A stretch of 64,000 bases of DNA. It comes from PWQG01 sp040882255. GTDB lineage: Bacteria > Pseudomonadota > Gammaproteobacteria > Pseudomonadales > Pseudohongiellaceae. Positions 39,520 to 49,945 of this stretch are shown here, piece after piece. Within the stretch, counting starts at the first letter, position 1. Every line of letters starts with the position of its first letter. A program made the position numbers and the translations under genes. Under the pieces are notes generated by a model. The model did no database searches. It saw nothing but the letters and a program-made list of their open reading frames with translations, and was not told the origin of the DNA. The stretch lies in assembly GCA_040882255.1 (NCBI GenBank), contig JBBEBP010000005.1:62001-126000 (forward strand), read 5' to 3'.

Positions 39520-39948
39520 TTGAAGTCACAGTCGGGCGCGGATACGACAATAATGCCGTCCAGAACCAGTATTGAAGCGCCTCCCGTCAATCGGGTGATT
39601 GCCCTCCAGAGTGTTGTTCTCGCAGTCCTGGTGGCAGCCGTATTCCTGGCTCTCGGTATGACGAATGCCCTGTCGTTTCTGTTGGGCGGGCTGTTGACCG
39701 CACTGCCGAATGCCTGGTTTACCAGGCGGTACTTCCGGCACCGCGGAGCGCGGGCCAGTGGCAGGATCCTGCGGGATTTCTACACCGGCAAGGCGGCAGT
39801 GATGGTATTTATGGGGGCAGGCTTTGCGCTTACCTTCCTGATCGTGGATCCCCTGAACATACCAGCGTTGTTTTCAGGATTCATTCTGACACACGTCGCC
39901 GGCCTGCTACTCCTGACCGGGTTGCAGAAGGCGGATTCTAACAACTGA
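39520..39948 (+). CDS. atpI: ATP synthase subunit I
   Basis: Small accessory membrane protein at the head of the F-ATPase operon, thought to help c-ring assembly. The 142 residues have four hydrophobic helices, including ALSFLLGGLLTALPNAWF. Start taken at TTG 39520 because AGGGGAG lies just upstream; an ATG at 39553 is the alternative. AtpI varies a lot between species, so identity rests partly on position. Confidence 0.85.
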   Translation: MKSQSGADTTIMPSRTSIEAPPVNRVIALQSVVLAVLVAAVFLALGMTNALSFLLGGLLTALPNAWFTRRYFRHRGARASGRILRDFYTGKAAVMVFMGAGFALTFLIVDPLNIPALFSGFILTHVAGLLLLTGLQKADSNN

Positions 39949-39970
39949 ACAACTGGCTCAGAACGGGAAT

Positions 39971-40822
39971 ATGGCAGACGCAAACGAACCTCTCTACGAA
40001 TCGGCAACCGAATACGTCAGGCATCACCTGGGCTTTCTGGTATTCGGTCGGAAGGAAGACGGCAGTCTGGGTTTCGCAGAATCGCAGACTGAAGCGGCAG
40101 AGATGGGCTTCTGGTCCATCCATGTGGATTCCATGATCATGTCCGTGCTGCTGGGCGTGATATTCCTCGGATTGTTCTTCTTTGTGACCCGCCGTGCCAC
40201 CTCCGGCGTTCCCGGACCCTTGCAGAACGCGGTCGAATACCTCGTCGAGATGGTCCAGAACAACATCAAGAACACCTTTTTCCACCGCAATGATCTGCTC
40301 GGGCCCCTGGCATTGACCATTTTCTGCTGGATTTTCCTGATGAATCTGATGGATCTGGTCCCCGTAGACTGGATTCCGCTCGTGGCGCAGACCGTGGCGG
40401 GCGATTCGCATCTGTATTTCAAGGCGGTACCGACCACCGACCTCAACATCACCCTGGGTTTCTCTCTCAGTGTGTTCTTCCTGATGATTTTCTACAGTAT
40501 AAAGTGCAAGGGCCTGGGCGGATTCCTCGGCGAATTCGCGTTCCACCCGTTCGGTAAATGGGCCCTCCCGTTCAATGTGCTTCTGGAACTGCCCGGCTTC
40601 CTTGCCAAGCCGGTATCACTGGCTCTGCGACTCTATGGCAACCTGTTCGCGGGCGAAGTGATCTTCCTGGTGATTGCCCTGATCGGCTATGCACAGTTGC
40701 CACTGCACTTTGCATGGGCGGTGTTCCACATCCTGATCATCACGCTGCAGGCGTATCTGTTCATGATGCTGACCATCGTATACCTGAATCAGGCGCATAC
40801 CCGGCCGGATGAGGCACATTAA
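39971..40822 (+). CDS. atpB: F0F1 ATP synthase subunit a
   Basis: Inner-membrane stator subunit that forms the proton half-channels. The 283 residues contain several membrane helices, and the essential arginine lies in LALRLYGNLFAGE. An N-terminal stretch of about 50 residues precedes the first helix. It is followed by atpE after 53 bases. Confidence 0.97.
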   Translation: MADANEPLYESATEYVRHHLGFLVFGRKEDGSLGFAESQTEAAEMGFWSIHVDSMIMSVLLGVIFLGLFFFVTRRATSGVPGPLQNAVEYLVEMVQNNIKNTFFHRNDLLGPLALTIFCWIFLMNLMDLVPVDWIPLVAQTVAGDSHLYFKAVPTTDLNITLGFSLSVFFLMIFYSIKCKGLGGFLGEFAFHPFGKWALPFNVLLELPGFLAKPVSLALRLYGNLFAGEVIFLVIALIGYAQLPLHFAWAVFHILIITLQAYLFMMLTIVYLNQAHTRPDEAH

Positions 40823-40875
40823 CCGCAAACCCTTGAAACTTGATTGATCGTACCCTGTAAAACTTGGAGATAAAC

Positions 40876-41121
40876 ATGGAAACTATTCAGGCTTTTTCAT
40901 TGATCGCAGCAGCCATCATCTTTGGTATCTGTGGTGCCGGCACGGCCGTTGCCTTCGGTAACCTGGGTGGCAAGCTGATCGAGAGTTCCGCACGTCAACC
41001 GGAACTGGCGCCCAAACTGCAGACCCAGTTCTTCCTGGTCGCTGCATTTGTGGACGTAATCTCCATCATCGGCGTGGGTATGTCATTCCTGTTCATCTTT
41101 GCCAACCCGTTCGTGGGCTGA
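40876..41121 (+). CDS. atpE: F0F1 ATP synthase subunit c
   Basis: Proteolipid of the rotating c-ring, 81 residues in two helices. The proton-carrying carboxylate is Asp60 in VAAFVDVIS, and the polar loop is SARQPEL. The ion-site residues of Na+-coupled c subunits are not evident, so proton coupling is expected. ATG 40876 has GGAG 6 bases before it; an upstream in-frame TTG at 40864 is unlikely. Confidence 0.97.
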   Translation: METIQAFSLIAAAIIFGICGAGTAVAFGNLGGKLIESSARQPELAPKLQTQFFLVAAFVDVISIIGVGMSFLFIFANPFVG

Positions 41122-41181
41122 TGCCGTTTATCGCCGAGACGTTTTCAGCGGCCAAAGCGACACTGACGCAGAGGTAAAGTT

Positions 41182-41652
41182 ATGAACCTGAATGCAACCA
41201 TCATCGGCCAGTCATTCGCCTTTTTCATCTTCGTGCTGTTCTGCATGAAGTACGTCTGGCCTCCGGTGACACAGATCCTGGAGGAGCGGCGCAAGAAAAT
41301 CGCTGATGGCCTGGATGCCGCCGACCGCGCACAGCGCGATCTGGACCTGGCCCAGGACAAAGCCGCCGACGAGCTTCGTGATGCGAAGAAGAAGAGTGCC
41401 GAGATCATCGAGATGGCCAACAAGCGGGCCAATCAGATCGTTGACGAAGCCAAGGGCAAGGCGCGCGAGGAAGGCCAGCGTCTGATCGCCGGTGCACAGT
41501 CCGAAATCGAACAGGAAGTGCAACGGGCTCGAGAGGAACTGCGCTCGCAGGTGGCGGCGATTGCCGTGGCCGGGGCCGAGAAGATCCTGGAGTCCTCCGT
41601 CGATCAGGCAGCCAATGAAGAGCTGGTGAAGAAACTGGCATCAGAGCTATAG
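41182..41652 (+). CDS. atpF: F0F1 ATP synthase subunit b
   Basis: Peripheral-stalk subunit of 156 residues: one N-terminal membrane helix (about 5-27), then a long charged coiled-coil rich in Ala, Glu and Lys that dimerises and reaches F1. It lies 60 bases after atpE and 10 bases before atpH. Confidence 0.96.
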   Translation: MNLNATIIGQSFAFFIFVLFCMKYVWPPVTQILEERRKKIADGLDAADRAQRDLDLAQDKAADELRDAKKKSAEIIEMANKRANQIVDEAKGKAREEGQRLIAGAQSEIEQEVQRAREELRSQVAAIAVAGAEKILESSVDQAANEELVKKLASEL

Positions 41653-41662
41653 GCAACCATTC

Positions 41663-42199
41663 ATGGCAGAGTCAATTACATTAGCCCGGCCGTACGCCAC
41701 AGCGGTGTTCGAGGTGGCGGTCAGCGACAAGGCACTGGACGAGTGGTCCGCCATGCTCGCGACGCTGGCAGCGGTGACGGCTGACGACAAGGTGAGCAGT
41801 CTGCTGAAGTCGCCGACGCTGGGTGCCGAGGCGCAGTCTCAGGCACTCATCGACACCTGTGGCGACACGCTGACGGACAAGGGCCGCAACGTGATCCGTC
41901 TGCTGGCCGACAACCGCCGGCTGGTGTTGATGCCGCAGATCGCCGCGCTGTTCGAGACACTCAAGGCAAACCACCTCAAGACCGTCGATGTTGAGCTTTC
42001 CACGGCCTACGAGCTCAGTGACGACACCATCAGATTGTTGACCGAGGCGCTGCAGAAGCGTCTGGACCGTCAGATCGCACTGCGCACCCGGGTTGACCAG
42101 GGGCTGATAGGCGGGGCAGTGATCCGCGCCGGCGATACCGTCATCGACAACTCTGTCCGGGGTAAATTGAAGAAACTGGCAGATTCATTGAATTCCTAG
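41663..42199 (+). CDS. atpH: F0F1 ATP synthase subunit delta
   Basis: Connects the b stalk to the top of F1. It has 178 residues; the N-terminal ITLARPYATAVFE and the C-terminal DQGLIGGAVIRAGDTVIDNS are family signatures. It lies within the atp operon between atpF and atpA. Confidence 0.97.
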   Translation: MAESITLARPYATAVFEVAVSDKALDEWSAMLATLAAVTADDKVSSLLKSPTLGAEAQSQALIDTCGDTLTDKGRNVIRLLADNRRLVLMPQIAALFETLKANHLKTVDVELSTAYELSDDTIRLLTEALQKRLDRQIALRTRVDQGLIGGAVIRAGDTVIDNSVRGKLKKLADSLNS

Positions 42200-42233
42200 T
42201 GGGCCACTACCGTCCGGGAATGAGGAAATAGAC

Positions 42234-43778
<1,545 letters not shown>

Positions 43779-43792
43779 TCAGGCGATAGATT

Positions 43793-44653
43793 ATGGCTAG
43801 CGGCAAAGAGATTCGCGGCAAGATCTCCAGCATCACCAACACGCAGAAGATCACCAGCGCGATGGAGATGGTGGCGGCTTCCAAGATGCGCAAGTCGCAG
43901 GAGCGCATGGTGGTGGGGAAACCCTATGCCACCCATATCCGCAAGGTGGTCGGGCATGTGGCCAACGCCAACCCCGAGTACAAGCACGTCTATTTCACGG
44001 AACGGGACGTCAAGCGGGTGGGCTATATCGTTGTGTCCACCGACCGTGGCCTGTGTGGCGGCTTGAACATCAACGCCTTCAAGAAAGTGACGAAGGACGT
44101 CACAAGCTGGCGTGAACAGGATGTGGGCGTGGAGTTCTGTGCGCTGGGCGCCAAGGCGACCACCTTCTTCAACAGCTATGGCGGCAATGTGGTCGCTTCG
44201 GTTCGGGGACTGGGTGATGCACCGTCGGTCAAGGACGTCATCGGTGCTGTCAAAGTGATGCTGGACCGGTTTGCCAACGGCGAGATTGATCGGCTGTTCC
44301 TGGTCAGTAACGAGTTCGTCAACACAATGACCCAGGAGCCCCGGCTGCAGCAGTTGCTGCCCCTGGAGGCCTCGGAGGATGAAGAGCTCAAGCACCACTG
44401 GGACTATATCTATGAGCCGGCGCCCGAGTCGCTGATCGATGGCCTGATGACGCGTTACGTCGAAACACAGGTCTATCAAGCCGTGGTTGAGAATGCCGCC
44501 TGTGAGCAGGCCGCGCGGATGCTGGCCATGAAGAATGCCACGGACAACGCCGGTGATCTGATCGAGGACCTGGGGCTGGCCTACAACAAGGCGCGCCAGG
44601 CAGCGATCACCCAGGAACTGTCTGAAATCGTCAGCGGTGCGGCGGCCGTCTGA
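43793..44653 (+). CDS. atpG: F0F1 ATP synthase subunit gamma
   Basis: Central rotating shaft of F1, 286 residues. The N-terminal helix has KIRGKISSITNTQKITSAME-type sequence, the Rossmann-like middle contains STDRGLCGGLN, and the C-terminal helix has DNAGDLIEDLGLAYNKARQ. It sits in the normal operon position. Confidence 0.97.
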   Translation: MASGKEIRGKISSITNTQKITSAMEMVAASKMRKSQERMVVGKPYATHIRKVVGHVANANPEYKHVYFTERDVKRVGYIVVSTDRGLCGGLNINAFKKVTKDVTSWREQDVGVEFCALGAKATTFFNSYGGNVVASVRGLGDAPSVKDVIGAVKVMLDRFANGEIDRLFLVSNEFVNTMTQEPRLQQLLPLEASEDEELKHHWDYIYEPAPESLIDGLMTRYVETQVYQAVVENAACEQAARMLAMKNATDNAGDLIEDLGLAYNKARQAAITQELSEIVSGAAAV

Positions 44654-44720
44654 CGGCCCGGTATACGCAGAACACAATGCTAGTAAACCAGTTTGAAGAT
44701 CAGGTGAAGAGGAACCGAAC

Positions 44721-46124
44721 ATGAGCAGCGGTCGTATCGTGCAAATCATTGGTGCCGTCATCGACGTGCAATTTCCGCGGGACAGCATTCCGCGGGTTTA
44801 CGACGCACTGAACGTGGCCAGCAAGGACACTACCCTGGAAGTGCAACAGCAGCTGGGCGATGGTGTCGTCCGGACCATTGCCATGGGTAGCACGGAAGGC
44901 CTCTCCCGGGGTCTGGAAGTCAGCAACACCGGCGAGCCTGTCTCCGTGCCGGTGGGTACAAAGACCCTGGGCCGCATCATGGACGTGCTCGGTCGTCCCA
45001 TCGACGAACGCGGCGAAATCGGTGAACAGGAACGCATGCCGATCCACCGTGAAGCGCCGGCGTATGACGAGCTGGCTGCTTCCAACGAGCTGCTGGAAAC
45101 CGGCATCAAGGTGATCGATCTGATCTGCCCGTTCGCCAAGGGCGGCAAGGTCGGCTTGTTCGGCGGCGCCGGCGTGGGCAAGACCGTGAACATGATGGAG
45201 CTCATCAACAACATTGCCAAGGCGCACAGCGGTCTGTCCGTGTTCGCTGGTGTCGGGGAGCGTACCCGGGAAGGTAATGACTTCTACCACGAGATGCAGG
45301 AGTCCAAGGTCATCGACCTGGACAATCCGGAAGAGTCCAAGGTGGCGATGGTCTACGGCCAGATGAACGAGCCACCGGGTAACCGTCTGCGAGTCGCATT
45401 GACTGGCCTGACCATGGCCGAGAAATTCCGCGACGAAGGTCGCGACGTGCTGTTCTTTGTCGACAACATCTACCGCTACACGCTGGCCGGCACCGAAGTA
45501 TCAGCACTGCTGGGCCGCATGCCTTCAGCGGTGGGTTACCAGCCGACCCTGGCAGAGGAAATGGGTGTACTGCAGGAGCGGATTACATCCACCAAAACCG
45601 GCTCGATCACGTCCATTCAGGCCGTATACGTACCCGCCGATGACCTGACCGACCCGTCACCGGCGACCACCTTCGCGCACCTGGATGCCACTGTTGTATT
45701 GTCGCGTTCCATTGCCGAGCTCGGTATCTATCCGGCCATCGATCCGCTGGACTCCACTTCACGTCAGCTGGATCCGCTGGTTATCGGCAACGAGCATTAT
45801 GACGTGGCTCGCGGGGTCCAGACCGTCCTGCAGCGTTACAAGGAGCTGAAGGACATCATCGCCATTCTGGGCATGGATGAGTTGTCCGAGGAAGACAAGC
45901 AGATAGTGGCCCGGGCGCGCAAGATTCAGCGCTTCCTGTCCCAGCCGTTCTATGTCGCGGAAGTGTTCACCAACACCCCCGGACAGTACGTGCCGCTGAA
46001 GGACACCATCGCCGGCTTCAAGGGCATCATCGACGGGGACTACGATCATATACCGGAGCAGGCTTTCTACATGGTCGGTTCCATTGATCAGGCGGTCGAG
46101 AAAGCCGAGAAGCTGAAGAACTGA
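44721..46124 (+). CDS. atpD: F0F1 ATP synthase subunit beta
   Basis: Catalytic subunit of F1, 467 residues. It has the P-loop GGAGVGKTV near 150-158, the catalytic Glu in GERTREGND, and the DELSEEDK segment (a DELSEED-like element). It is close to universal in length and sequence. Confidence 0.98.
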   Translation: MSSGRIVQIIGAVIDVQFPRDSIPRVYDALNVASKDTTLEVQQQLGDGVVRTIAMGSTEGLSRGLEVSNTGEPVSVPVGTKTLGRIMDVLGRPIDERGEIGEQERMPIHREAPAYDELAASNELLETGIKVIDLICPFAKGGKVGLFGGAGVGKTVNMMELINNIAKAHSGLSVFAGVGERTREGNDFYHEMQESKVIDLDNPEESKVAMVYGQMNEPPGNRLRVALTGLTMAEKFRDEGRDVLFFVDNIYRYTLAGTEVSALLGRMPSAVGYQPTLAEEMGVLQERITSTKTGSITSIQAVYVPADDLTDPSPATTFAHLDATVVLSRSIAELGIYPAIDPLDSTSRQLDPLVIGNEHYDVARGVQTVLQRYKELKDIIAILGMDELSEEDKQIVARARKIQRFLSQPFYVAEVFTNTPGQYVPLKDTIAGFKGIIDGDYDHIPEQAFYMVGSIDQAVEKAEKLKN

Positions 46125-46142
46125 GACTGAAGAGGCGCACAC

Positions 46143-46556
46143 ATGGCCATGACTATGCACTGCGATATCGTAAGCGCAGAGAAAGAGATATTCTCCGGAC
46201 TGGTGGAGCTTCTTGTGGCCACCGGCGTGCAGGGGGATATGGGTATTGCACCCGGGCATGCGCCGCTGCTGACTGAGCTGATCCCTGGTCCTGTTCGTTG
46301 CGTGATGCGCGATGGCGAGGAAGAGATCTACTACGTTTCCGGTGGCTATCTGGAAGTGCAGAGTGGTATCGTGACAGTGCTGGCGGACACCGCTATTCGT
46401 GCTTCAGATGTCGACGAAGCGGCCGCCCAGCAGGCGATTGAGGATGTTCAGAAAGCCATTGCCAACAAGGAGTCCGAGTTCGAGTACTCCCGGGCGGCAG
46501 CGACTCTGGCCGAGGCGGCTGCCCAATTGCGGGCACTGAAACAGCTGCGCAAGTAG
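46143..46556 (+). CDS. atpC: F0F1 ATP synthase subunit epsilon
   Basis: Regulatory subunit of the F1 rotor, 137 residues. An N-terminal beta sandwich (MHCDIVSAEKEIFSG, GDMGIAPGHAPLLTEL, VSGGYLEVQ) is followed by a two-helix C-terminal domain. It is the last gene of the atp operon, with tandem hairpins just after its stop. Confidence 0.97.
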   Translation: MAMTMHCDIVSAEKEIFSGLVELLVATGVQGDMGIAPGHAPLLTELIPGPVRCVMRDGEEEIYYVSGGYLEVQSGIVTVLADTAIRASDVDEAAAQQAIEDVQKAIANKESEFEYSRAAATLAEAAAQLRALKQLRK

Positions 46557-46577
46557 CCGGGACAGAGTATCGTGTAA

Positions 46578-46636
46578 CGCTTTTTACATTCACCGTAAAA
46601 AGCGGTAAAAAGGGTAGCGACGGCTACCCTTTTTTT
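46578..46636 (+). terminator. Tandem hairpins terminating the atp operon
   Basis: Hairpin one is CGCTTTTTAC / GTAAAAAGCG, a perfect 10-bp stem (46578-46604). Hairpin two is AAAAAGGGTAGC, loop GACG, GCTACCC and a T-run (46607-46636), a textbook Rho-independent terminator. Its T-run ends 14 bases before the glmU ATG. Confidence 0.9.
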
Positions 46637-46650
46637 ATGGGAATCAAAAT

Positions 46651-48018
46651 ATGGATACGGACATTATCGTGCTGGCGGCCGGCAAGGGTACGCGGATGTA
46701 TTCCTCGCTGCCCAAGGTGTTGCACCCGCTTGCAGGGCGACCGCTGCTCTCGCATGTGCTCGATACGGCCGCCTCGTTTTCCCCGCGCAGCCTGCGCGTG
46801 GTGGTTGGCTATGGTGCCGAGCAGGTACGCGGGGCCCTGACCGATTTTGCGCAGGACCTTTTGTGGCTGGAACAACGGGAACAACTGGGCACCGGACATG
46901 CCGTATTGCAGGGAGCGGCCGATCTTCCGGACAATGGCGCGACTCTGATATTGTACGGCGACGTGCCCTTGATTTCGGCCGATACCCTGCGCAGTTTGTT
47001 GGAAGTCATGACAACGGCTTCCGTGGCCGTCCTCACTCAGCACGTTGATGAGCCTTATGGTCTGGGCCGGATCATCCGCGACGGAGATGGAAACGTCACC
47101 GGCATTGTTGAAGAGAAGGACGCCACGGAGGCACAGCGCCGTATCCGCGAAATCAATACCGGTATTATCTGTGCGCAGAACAGGAATCTGCTGGACTGGC
47201 TGGGCCGGCTGGATAACGACAATGCGCAGGGCGAGTACTACCTGACTGACATCATCGGTATGGCGGCGCGGGATGGCGAAGTCATTGAAACCGGAACTGT
47301 GCAGGATCCGCTGGAAGCCCAGGGGATCAACAACCGGTTGCAACTGGCCGCCATCGAACGCAGCCTGCAACGCCGGCAGGCGGAAGCACTGGCACTCGGG
47401 GGTGTCACTGTGCTGGACCCGGCCCGCCTTGATATTCGCGGTCATGTCGAGTGTGGCCGGGATGTCACGCTGGATGTCAACATCATTATTGAAGGAACCG
47501 TTCATATTGGTGACCGATGCGAAATCGGTCCGAATGTGGTACTGAAAAATTGCCGGATCGGGGAGGGCTGTGTGGTGCTGGCCAACTCCCATGTCGAAGG
47601 AGCGGATATGGAATCTGACATTTCCGTGGGGCCTTTCGCGCGTATACGTCCGGGCACCGAACTCAAAAAGGGTTCAAAAATAGGAAACTTTGTGGAGACC
47701 AAGAAATCCATCATTGGAGCGGGCAGTAAAGTCAATCACCTCAGCTATATCGGCGATACCGAAATGGGCCGGGATGTGAATGTGGGAGCTGGCACCATAA
47801 CTTGTAATTATGACGGTGCGAACAAACACAGAACGACCGTTGGCAATGGCGTTTTCATCGGATCAAATACGGCCATCGTGGCGCCGGTCACCCTGCATGA
47901 CGGAGTTACCATCGCCGCTGGTTCAACCATCACCGCTGATGTGCCACAAGACCAGTTGGGCGTGGCCAGAGGCCGGCAACGCAATATTGACGGCTGGAAA
48001 CGTCCGACTGGGAAATGA
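46651..48018 (+). CDS. glmU: Bifunctional GlcN-1-P acetyltransferase / GlcNAc-1-P uridyltransferase
   Basis: Makes UDP-GlcNAc for peptidoglycan and LPS. The 455 residues have an N-terminal pyrophosphorylase domain (LAAGKGTRM, YGDVPL, EGEYYLTD-like AQGEYYLTD) and a C-terminal left-handed beta-helix acyltransferase (SHVEGADME, FVETKKS, NYDGANKHRT). The start lies 14 bases after a strong terminator, so its own promoter must overlap atpC or the hairpins, or read-through is used. glmS follows. Confidence 0.97.
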   Translation: MDTDIIVLAAGKGTRMYSSLPKVLHPLAGRPLLSHVLDTAASFSPRSLRVVVGYGAEQVRGALTDFAQDLLWLEQREQLGTGHAVLQGAADLPDNGATLILYGDVPLISADTLRSLLEVMTTASVAVLTQHVDEPYGLGRIIRDGDGNVTGIVEEKDATEAQRRIREINTGIICAQNRNLLDWLGRLDNDNAQGEYYLTDIIGMAARDGEVIETGTVQDPLEAQGINNRLQLAAIERSLQRRQAEALALGGVTVLDPARLDIRGHVECGRDVTLDVNIIIEGTVHIGDRCEIGPNVVLKNCRIGEGCVVLANSHVEGADMESDISVGPFARIRPGTELKKGSKIGNFVETKKSIIGAGSKVNHLSYIGDTEMGRDVNVGAGTITCNYDGANKHRTTVGNGVFIGSNTAIVAPVTLHDGVTIAAGSTITADVPQDQLGVARGRQRNIDGWKRPTGK

Positions 48019-48058
48019 AAGGTACACCTGGATACTCCAGTTGGAAAAATTATCCGGA

Positions 48059-48079
48059 TTTACGGGAAATTCCCGTAAA
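48059..48079 (+). promoter_or_regulatory. Perfect 9-bp inverted repeat in the glmS leader
   Basis: TTTACGGGA-AAT-TCCCGTAAA lies 24 bases before glmS in the 85-base glmU-glmS gap. A small hairpin, CTGGATACTCCAG (48029-48041), precedes it. It could be an RNA processing or control element or an operator. There is no T-run. Confidence 0.45.
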
Positions 48080-48103
48080 CGGGATCGCAAACAGGAATAG
48101 TAT

Positions 48104-49936
48104 ATGTGTGGCATTGTAGGTGCAGTAGCACAACGAGAAGTATCCGCCATTTTGCTGGAAGGGCTGAAGCGCCTGGAGTACCGCGGCTACGACTCGGCTG
48201 GGCTGGCGCTGATTTCTTCCGACGACCAGCTTCTTCACTGCGTTAAAGCGTCGGGCAAGGTCAGTGAGCTGACCGGCCTCATGAAACATTCCGCCCTCAG
48301 GGGCTTCACCGGTATAGCGCATACCCGGTGGGCCACCCACGGTGAGCCAACCGAAGTCAATGCGCATCCCCACCTGTCCGGATGTGATATCGCCCTGGTT
48401 CACAATGGCATCATCGAGAATCATGAAACTCTGAAGGTGGCATTGGAGGCGGACGGATACCAGTTCCTGTCCGAGACGGACACGGAAATCGTGGTGCACC
48501 TGGTGCATCAATGCCGAGAGCGTACCGGGGACCTGTTGTCGGCCGTCGAGATGGCGGTGCAACAGTTGCACGGTGCCTACGGACTCTGCGTGATGGACCG
48601 GCGCGAGCCGGATCATCTGGTGGTGGCCCGTAGCGGTAGCCCCCTGGTCATTGGCGTTGGTATTGGCGAGAACTTTGTTGCCTCCGATACGCTGGCGCTT
48701 GGCCAGGTCACCGACCGTTTCATCTATCTCGAGGAAGGCGACATCGCGGATGTGTCCCGAGACAGGGTCCGCGTCCGCCATGGCGGGGAAGACGTGGAAC
48801 GAACCGTCAAACAGGTTTCCAGTGATATGGTGGATGTCGAGAAAGGCGAATTCGGCCATTTCATGCTGAAGGAAATCCACGAACAAAGCCGGGTGATTGC
48901 CGATACGCTGAACGGCCGTATCAGTGCAGACCATGTGCTTGAGGAAGCTTTCGGCGTAAAGGCGAAGCAGTTCTTTGATCAGGTAAGCAGCGTCCATATT
49001 GTGGCATGTGGCACCAGTCACCATGCCGGCATGGTGACCAAGTACTGGCTGGAGAACATTGCCCGCATGCCCTGCCAGGTGGATATTGCCAGCGACTACC
49101 GCTACCGCAACATTATTGTCAATCCGGGCACACTGTTCGTGACAATTTCCCAGTCAGGCGAAACGGCCGATACACTGGCGGCGCTGCAGTATGCGAAAGA
49201 GGCGCCCTATGTCGCGCGGCTGGCCATCTGCAATGTGGCGACCAGCTCGCTGGTTCGGGAGTCCGATTTCTCGCTGTTGACCATGGCTGGCCGGGAGATC
49301 GGCGTCGCATCAACGAAGGCGTTCACCACCCAGCTTTGTGCGTTGCTGTTGTTGACCCTGGTGCTGGGCCGCCGCAATGGTCTTGCGGAGGAAACCGAAG
49401 CCCGTATCGTACGGGAAATGCACCAGCTACCGGAGCTGATCGACAAGACCCTGGAACTGGACCGGGAGATACAGCTGACTTCCGTCAATCTGGCGGATAA
49501 ACATCACGCCCTGTTCCTGGGCCGGGGTATACAGTATCCGGTTGCAAAGGAAGGGGCGCTTAAGCTCAAGGAAATCTCCTACATTCATGCGGAGGCCTAT
49601 CCGGCCGGGGAGTTGAAACACGGTCCGCTGGCGCTGGTGGACGACCGGATGCCGGTGATTGCCGTGGCGCCCAACGATGAACTGCTGGGCAAATTGAAGT
49701 CGAACCTGGCCGAAGTCAGCGCGCGGGGCGGTAAACTGTTTGTATTCGCAGACGAGTCTTGCGGTTTCCGTAACGATGACAACCTGCGTGTGATCGATGT
49801 CCCGCGGGTATCCGATACGCTGGCACCGATCATCTATACGATTCCGCTGCAGTTGCTTTCCTATCATGTGGCGATACTGAAGGGAACGGATGTGGACCAC
49901 CCCAGGAACCTGGCCAAGTCGGTGACTGTGGAGTGA
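48104..49936 (+). CDS. glmS: Glutamine-fructose-6-phosphate aminotransferase (isomerising)
   Basis: Makes glucosamine-6-phosphate, the first step toward UDP-GlcNAc; pairs with glmU. The 610 residues start MCGIVGAVA, so Cys2 becomes the N-terminal nucleophile. The glutaminase domain includes HTRWATHGEP. Two SIS sugar-phosphate domains follow with CGTSHHAG and SQSGETADT, and the C-terminus is KSVTVE. Confidence 0.98.
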   Translation: MCGIVGAVAQREVSAILLEGLKRLEYRGYDSAGLALISSDDQLLHCVKASGKVSELTGLMKHSALRGFTGIAHTRWATHGEPTEVNAHPHLSGCDIALVHNGIIENHETLKVALEADGYQFLSETDTEIVVHLVHQCRERTGDLLSAVEMAVQQLHGAYGLCVMDRREPDHLVVARSGSPLVIGVGIGENFVASDTLALGQVTDRFIYLEEGDIADVSRDRVRVRHGGEDVERTVKQVSSDMVDVEKGEFGHFMLKEIHEQSRVIADTLNGRISADHVLEEAFGVKAKQFFDQVSSVHIVACGTSHHAGMVTKYWLENIARMPCQVDIASDYRYRNIIVNPGTLFVTISQSGETADTLAALQYAKEAPYVARLAICNVATSSLVRESDFSLLTMAGREIGVASTKAFTTQLCALLLLTLVLGRRNGLAEETEARIVREMHQLPELIDKTLELDREIQLTSVNLADKHHALFLGRGIQYPVAKEGALKLKEISYIHAEAYPAGELKHGPLALVDDRMPVIAVAPNDELLGKLKSNLAEVSARGGKLFVFADESCGFRNDDNLRVIDVPRVSDTLAPIIYTIPLQLLSYHVAILKGTDVDHPRNLAKSVTVE

Positions 49937-49945
49937 AGCGCGGCC

